Positions 58,601-64,000 of a DNA stretch of 64,000 bases are shown here, in pieces. Every line of letters starts with the position of its first letter. The stretch's first letter is position 1. The notes below the pieces were generated by a model. It saw nothing but the letters and a program-made list of their open reading frames with translations. It had not been told where the DNA came from and did not search any database. Made by a program: the position numbers and the translations under genes. Source of the stretch: Chrysoperla carnea (lineage: Eukaryota > Arthropoda > Insecta > Neuroptera > Chrysopidae); contig NC_058340.1 in the NCBI RefSeq assembly GCF_905475395.1, forward strand, positions 63,900,181 through 63,964,180, read 5' to 3'.

Positions 58601-59688
58601 CAACAATATACCTCATACATTTTAACAACACATGAGCTATAATTTATAAAGATATATTTCAAAAATTTAAAAAATTAAATTTATTCTGACATTTTACTGC
58701 TCCATCTACGATTATTATTTTTAACCACAAATTAAAGATTTCCGTAACAAGTTATAATAGTAAATGATAAAAAATTCATGGCCTTCTTTTCTGACATGAT
58801 CAATGAATTATGACTATTTTACATTTCAAAAAAATTGAAAATTGTGCAAGTATTTTTGCTGTTAAAATAATTCCTTCGAGTGTGATGGAAGGGAAATAAA
58901 TGAGATCAAGAGAGGTGGAGGCTATAAAGCGGTCGTTTTTATTTTTAAGACCAGTGAAGCGGGCGGATATCAAGTTAGTATTCAAATAAAGCTATAAATA
59001 AGCAAAGATGTGAATCATTTTGGTAAATAACGAATGTTTTAAGGTTATCTGAGACATTTTAAGTAACTTGTTCCATAATACTTTATTTAATACAATGTTC
59101 GATTGCGTGCTTAAGCAAATGATTTTAATGTCAGCTTCAATATTATTATAAATTACTTGTTATATGAGTTATGAGTTTAATTTGCAATATTTACTTTTTG
59201 GTTTTAAGATAACACTTTAAAATCCGATTAAAATTCATTGTAATGTCATATTATAATAACCAGCTTTTATACGCGCCTTCGTCCATATAAAATTTTTTTT
59301 TTTCAAAAGTTACAGAAAGTCTCTGAGTTTTTTTTTTTTTTTGAAGGTATAGAACTAAGATAAATAATTATTTTCTAAAATTTATGGCCGCGTGTTTTAG
59401 ATGTGAATGCTTTATTGTTAAAAAAATTTTTCGAAATTTGCTGCCATCAGATTGGACCTAATTCGATGGATTGCTTTAATTGTCAATTTAGATAATAAAA
59501 GGTATCAAATAAAAAAATACTTTAAACAAGAAAATTGATCCTCATAAAAAAAATACATTTTTTATGAAAAACATTTTTTTCGAAAATCGTTAGCTTTCGG
59601 GTGAAATACGCCTTATGCCAATTATTGCATTTAATCGAAAGAAATTACGCTACCTTTCGAAAAATTTACTAAAGTTATTCAGGAGAAT

Positions 59689-60170
59689 GATCGACGACCG
59701 GAGGGAAGAACGTACTTGTGGTACTACAAGACAGATATGGTCTGAGTACAATCGCAGTTCCGTTCTTATATCACTTCCAAGGGTCTCTGTTCGCAAAGTT
59801 GTTGCGGCTATCACAGGACACTGACTGGGCGGCAAGCATGCTAAACGCTTAGGCCTGGCAGTGTATCACGACTACTGCAGGAGCTGTCACAGTGGTGACG
59901 AGGAGGAAACAATGTCTCATCTTCTCTGTCACTGCCCAGCTCTTGTCATGAGGAGATGGGCTTACTTGAGCCAGCCTCTCTTTGACGACCTCTCTGACCT
60001 AAAGTCAGTCGACGTCAAAGTTCTCCTGCTGTTCTTAAACAGCTCCAAATGGTTCATGGAGTAGTGGCCGGGGATGAGTCAACCCTTTTACGGTATCAAA
60101 ACGGACCCTATGGTCTAAGTGTGTCCCACCCCAGGACAGCCACTCTAACTTAACCTAACCTAACCTATTA
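59689..60170 (+). mobile_element. 5'-truncated LINE 3' end with TAACC-repeat tail
   Basis: The 482-bp insert is flanked by AGGAGAAT at 59681-59688 and 60171-60178, a target duplication. It consists of the end of ORF2, a ~105-bp 3' UTR (GGTATCAAAACGGACCCTAT, then GTCTAAGTGTGTCCCACC, then GACAGCCACTC) and a tail AACTTAACCTAACCTAACCT. The tail unit equals the complement of the insect telomere repeat TTAGG. The SINE at 7152-7376 ends in the same way. Confidence 0.82.
59690..60064 (+). pseudogene. C-terminal LINE ORF2 fragment with a single in-frame TGA
   Basis: The frame reads RTCGTTRQIWSEYNRSS, then VSVRKVVAAITGH, TGA (59822-59824), then LGGKHAKRLGLAVYHDYC, a CCHC motif CRSCHSGDEEETMSHLLCHC (C-x2-C-x10-H-x4-C), PALVMRRW, and ends LLFLNSSKWFME with its own stop. 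This is the tail of the RNase H region and terminal zinc motif of a jockey/I/Loa-type LINE. In relatives the residue after ITGH/LTGH is often W or C. A TGG to TGA change would explain the stop, with no frameshift anywhere else. The upstream enzyme domains are absent through 5' truncation. Confidence 0.8.
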
Positions 60171-60756
60171 AGGAGAATAAAGGTCATTTATCTGTGTTAA
60201 TAACTTTAAAACATCGTATTTTAAAAGAAGAATTGTGCGTTACAGTTCTAAAACCAAGAATATCGTCATTATTTTTTCCCCTTTAGCCGTTCTTTCAATA
60301 CCTCTTATAGTGACTGGATACGGAGGTAATATGGCGCTCCCTGTAAATTTACGGTTGCATTTTAATTGTAGTACAGCAGTGTCAATTGACGTTATCAAAG
60401 ATCTATCCACCTTATAAATACAAAATGTAATTTCATACAATTATTATTTCTTGTTGACTTTTTTATTCCAAGTCATTTATTTATCAAGTGGTAAATCTTT
60501 CTGGTATGATCATATCTTAATTTTGGTAATAAAACATACCCATGTATGTATGCATGCATGCATCATAAAAACATGGAAAAATCAATTATAAATACACAGA
60601 ATTTACACGAATACGTGCATATAAAATTGAATTTATAATTTTTTTTATAATAAATGGCGTTCGCTAACGGTGACATCTAAAAAAGAGGGGTAAGCTGTTT
60701 ATTCAGCATTATATTTTTTTAAGTTTTTAAAGGAACAAAACTAAGAATTTATGTAC

Positions 60757-61695
60757 AGGATTTTTCGTTAGCTATCACTTATGTGCTTGATTCCAGGACC
60801 AGGACTTCGTATTCTTGAATCTATTAGCGCTGGGTTAATTTTGATCACAAATTTGAAAAGTATGACCCAAATTAAGTAGGATTACATACTTGGTTTATTA
60901 AAATTGGATAAAATTTGGATGTGATAGAGAAAAATTAAATTTTTTGGATTTTGATGACGTCATAAAGTTCAAAAATTTCATTTTTTTAATAACACAGGCA
61001 AATTTAATCCGATTTTATTGGAATTTTTTTTTGAAACCCACTAATTTTGGGTCATTCTTTTCAGCTGTGATACCAGTTTTTCGCTAGCTAGGTTAATATT
61101 AATCACAAATTTGAAAAGTATGACCCAAATTAAGTAGGATTACATACTTGGTTTATTAAAATTGGATAAAATTTGGATGTGATAGAGAAAAATTAATTTT
61201 TTTGGATTTTGATGACGTCATAAAGTTCAAAAATTTCATTTTTTTAATAACACAGGCAATGTTAATCCGATTTTATTGGAATTTTTTTTGAAACCCACTA
61301 ATTTTGGGACATTATTTTCAGCTGTGATACCAGTTTTTCGCTAGCTATCACTTATGTGCTTAATTCTGCGACCAGGTTTCCACAATCTTGAAACCTAATA
61401 GAGCTAGGTTAATATTAATCACAAATTTGAAAAGTATGGCCCAAATTAACTAGGATTTCATACTTGGTTTATTAAAATTGGATAAAATTTGGATGTGATA
61501 GAGCAAAATTAAATTTTTTTGATTCTGATGACGTCATAAAGTTCAAAATTCAATTTTTTTAATAACACAGGCAAATTTGATCCGATTTTATTGGAATTTT
61601 TTTTTTGAAACCCACTAATTTTGGGACATTCTTTTCAGCTGTGATACCAGTTTTTCGGTAGCCATCACTTATATGCTTAATTCCGCGACCAGGAC
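60757..61695 (-). repeat. Inverted array of the 317-bp repeat, about 2.8 copies
   Basis: This is the same repeat family in the opposite direction. ATTTGAAAAGTATGACCCAA-type blocks occur near 60850, 61100 and 61417, so the first spacing is about 250 bp and the second about 317 bp. The short spacing comes from a deletion of about 60 bp at 61083-61096, where the block from TCACTTATGTGC to GAGCTA is missing. The copies retain GATGACGTCATAAAG. Repeated stretches are nearly identical over more than 100 bp. Confidence 0.85.
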
Positions 61696-64000
61696 TAAAC
61701 ATTATGCTTTGACTATTATAATAATTATAATAATAATGGGGTATACTATTACATTAACATTTATAATTTCAAATATTTTCAGTAGATAAGGAAAACATTA
61801 AGCTCCACCTTAATAAAGTAATTTTTTTGACTTGTAATATATGATAATTTAATTGATATAATTTTTTGTAATTAAAATACTTAAATAATTATGTTTCCCT
61901 TTCACATTGAATTAATTTTCTTAATTAATTTGTTTCTTCAAGACAATGTTTTCCTTTGAAAAATACCGAACTAAAATCATACACACACACATAGTCGAAT
62001 AGAAAAAATGTATCTACAGTTGACTGCTCATAAATAAGACTATCAATTCTCATTTCAATCTTAAAACAACTAAGCAATTTTTTCAGTGTTAGGGTCATGT
62101 GGACGATCAAAAAGGATAAAAATAGATTAAAAATTATGCAATTAAGTTTGATCGGGTAGTGCACTGAAATTTAGAAGATAAATAGAAAATTATGATTAAA
62201 AGGAAAAAAAATAAAATAAAAAAACATGTAACTTCTCTATCAAAAATTGTGTTATTTTTAAGGAAATTTTTGACTTGCTGACCATTGACCATATATTAGG
62301 ATTATTGTAGTAGGTAAATGAAACTTATATAAGCGACCGCATCGCGATTTGAATGTATTTACATATAAACAAAATGCAAGAGAAACATTTTGAAAAAGTT
62401 GAACTTGTACTATTAAACTGTATTAATACAATGTACAAATAACAGTGAATTCAAAAAATATTGGAGGTAAAAGTATCTTGAATTCATTTTTTCTAGTAAT
62501 AAAGCTCGTAAAAAAAAGGTTCCTTTCTAGTTGCCTTCGACGAAATTTCAGTAATTGGAAAATTTTAATTACATTTTACCGTTTCTGAATGTACGACAGC
62601 ACGTACGGTATATATCTCGTGTAATTCAGGCGTGGCCTAAAGGGACGAAAAAGTTAAATTAAACGTCTATCTATTTAATATAAGAACTAAAAACGCATTT
62701 TATAGAAACGAACAACTCTGTGTATCTTCTGCTTTTGCTTCTACGTTGGATTGTCATTTTTTTCAAGAAAATAATCTCAATAGTCTTACAGTGGTTATGC
62801 AATTTTTCCCACGAAAAACTTTGCCCAAGATAATACTTATCTCGTATGAGATAATTATCAAAAATTCCTCGCTCTTAATCTTTTTTAGCAACCAGGGATC
62901 CTTAGGATTTTTTCTTATAATTTATATTCTGTATCTTTTCCCCTCTTACATTGGCTGACAACGCCCTTGCCAAAAGCCATAGTAGCCGTAGAACGGTTAC
63001 ACCATCTTTGGGTTGCATCATCTTTGAAATACGTTTCTCCCTCCATGTTGTCTACCGTAGCCTTTACTACAACCCCTCCCCCCATATTTTGTATTTCCTG
63101 AAGCACTGGCATTACTTCCCCGTAACTTTTGACCTATTCCCTCCTCTTGACCGGGCCACGTGATGTTCCTTATCGAAAATTCTTGATATCTCGCATAAGG
63201 TAGAACTAAAAGACGTAGAATGTGTAAATTTTGAATTTAAGATTGCTGTAAAATCTCGTTGACATCTTCTCCTACGAACTGGTGGAGCATCAGTTCTGCT
63301 CTGATAATAATGTACATTTTATCGTATCCATGACATAATAATTGATAATTCGAGAACTCCATTTACTACCTATATTATTTTCGATACCTACTGTATAGTA
63401 GAATACCGTCTATATACAAGTTTACATACACTATTCGACAACATTGTCGACGTACTACTGAAAAAATCTACATCTGAAGCGTGTTTATAATAAGAGAGTA
63501 ATATACTCTCTGACTGAGAGTCTCTGGTGTTCCCTCAAACATTCAACAGAACTCTGAGATGATGAAGATGAAGCTAGGTACATATATATAATATGGTAGA
63601 ACATCCACTATACGACCAGTATTCTGCGCGACTCTTTTTATTTAACAATGTTTTATAACAATATAAGTAATAATAATACTTTTATAAATTATTTTGTAAT
63701 TTGTTTTTAATCAGAAAATATGAATATATTAATAAATATCGAATATACGTAATTGTTATAAACAATTATTTTATTATTATTGTTATTATTACTCAATAAT
63801 AAAAAAATATTTATTTAAATTAAGTGCTTATAAAATATTGTTTTTTTTTTTAATATTTTTATTTTTTTAAATATTAGTTATTTAAAATTGTGATTTTTAA
63901 TTATTTTCAATTCAAAAACAGTTAGTGCTAGTTTTAAGTGCTCATTAATATTTTTTCATAATTAAAAATTTTATTAATGTATATATTTTTTCCATTATTT
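61696..64000. other. AT-rich DNA, little to report
   Basis: Apart from the GC-richer patch at 62.94-63.17 kb, no gene or known repeat is recognised. The final 300 bp are almost pure A/T. Confidence 0.4.
62943..63112 (-). other. GC-richer patch with possible minus-strand exon
   Basis: The minus strand reads GGGVVVKATVDNMEGETYFK, then DDATQRWCNRSTATMAFGKG, then VVSQ. A donor-like GTAAGAGG follows at about 62946 and an acceptor-like TGCTTCAG precedes at about 63103. The frame is closed by a TAG about 25 bp upstream of the ATG, outside the putative exon. No domain is recognised. A transposon or foreign fragment is equally possible. The plus-strand ORF through the same bases is less likely because it lacks splice-like edges. 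Confidence 0.2.

Noticed and set aside
60145..60170. TAACC repeats as a real telomere or chromosome end
   Set aside because: Only about three to four units, placed between a LINE 3' UTR and its target duplication, with ordinary sequence on both sides.

Overview
This is an AT-rich window of eukaryotic nuclear DNA, almost certainly from an insect. Evidence for this includes spliced exons with GT-AG borders, a eukaryotic tRNA gene with internal pol III boxes, Tc1/mariner and non-LTR retrotransposon remains, tRNA-derived SINEs, and a LINE whose 3' tail is built from the insect telomere-type unit (TAACC/TTAGG). There are no operons, no bacterial genes and no CRISPR array. The species cannot be named from the sequence.

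Host genes. Only one protein gene is clear. Two consecutive plus-strand exons (3352-3454 and 4039-4202) encode the cysteine-rich module of an ADAMTS-like/papilin-type extracellular matrix protein. The 584-bp intron between them carries a complete tRNA-Glu(CUC) gene on the opposite strand (3641-3712). I found neither the preceding TSP1 exon nor the following spacer exon. The gene is therefore only sampled here, and much of the window may be its intron or flank. A weaker candidate is a 47-codon ORF or terminal exon at 32515-32658.

Repeats, left to right. 1.2-2.2 kb: array of a 317-bp unit. 4.9-5.2 kb: MITE-like relics. 7.15-7.74 kb: a SINE inserted in a mariner relic. 9.5-10.2 kb: a SINE head inside an inverted repeat. 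14.5 kb: (AT)n. 17.2-18.15 kb: an array of palindromic units bounded by identical 22-bp direct repeats. 20.7 and 22.2 kb: small MITEs. 27.1-30.0 kb: single units of both palindromic families and two SINE copies. 34.3-35.2 kb: a 5'-truncated LINE nested in a mariner relic, with the target duplication visible. 35.5 kb: a palindromic MITE. 36.7-37.6 kb: the 3' end of a LINE that appears to belong to the R2-like (restriction-like endonuclease) group. 38.7-41.2 kb: a 2.5-kb foldback element with 435-440-bp arms around two 317-bp units. 41.56-42.13 kb: a mariner-derived element with about 170-bp inverted ends. 43-46.7 kb: pogo-like and palindromic MITE relics. 48.1 and 49.2-49.5 kb: a mariner N-terminal relic and another palindromic unit. 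59.69-60.17 kb: a nearly intact LINE 3' end. 60.76-61.70 kb: an inverted array of the 317-bp unit.

Most interesting points. (1) Two unrelated tandem families share one design: each unit is an old palindrome with a short perfect dyad at its centre (TGACGTCA in one, AAGGGGTACCCCTT in the other), and several single copies have lost exactly that centre. (2) One of these families sits inside a long-armed foldback element, which suggests a source for the satellite-like arrays. (3) The SINE at 7.2 kb shares its 3' tail, including the TAACC repeats, with the LINE at 60 kb, so this looks like a SINE-LINE partnership. (4) Several insertions keep readable target-site duplications, so the order of nesting can be worked out.
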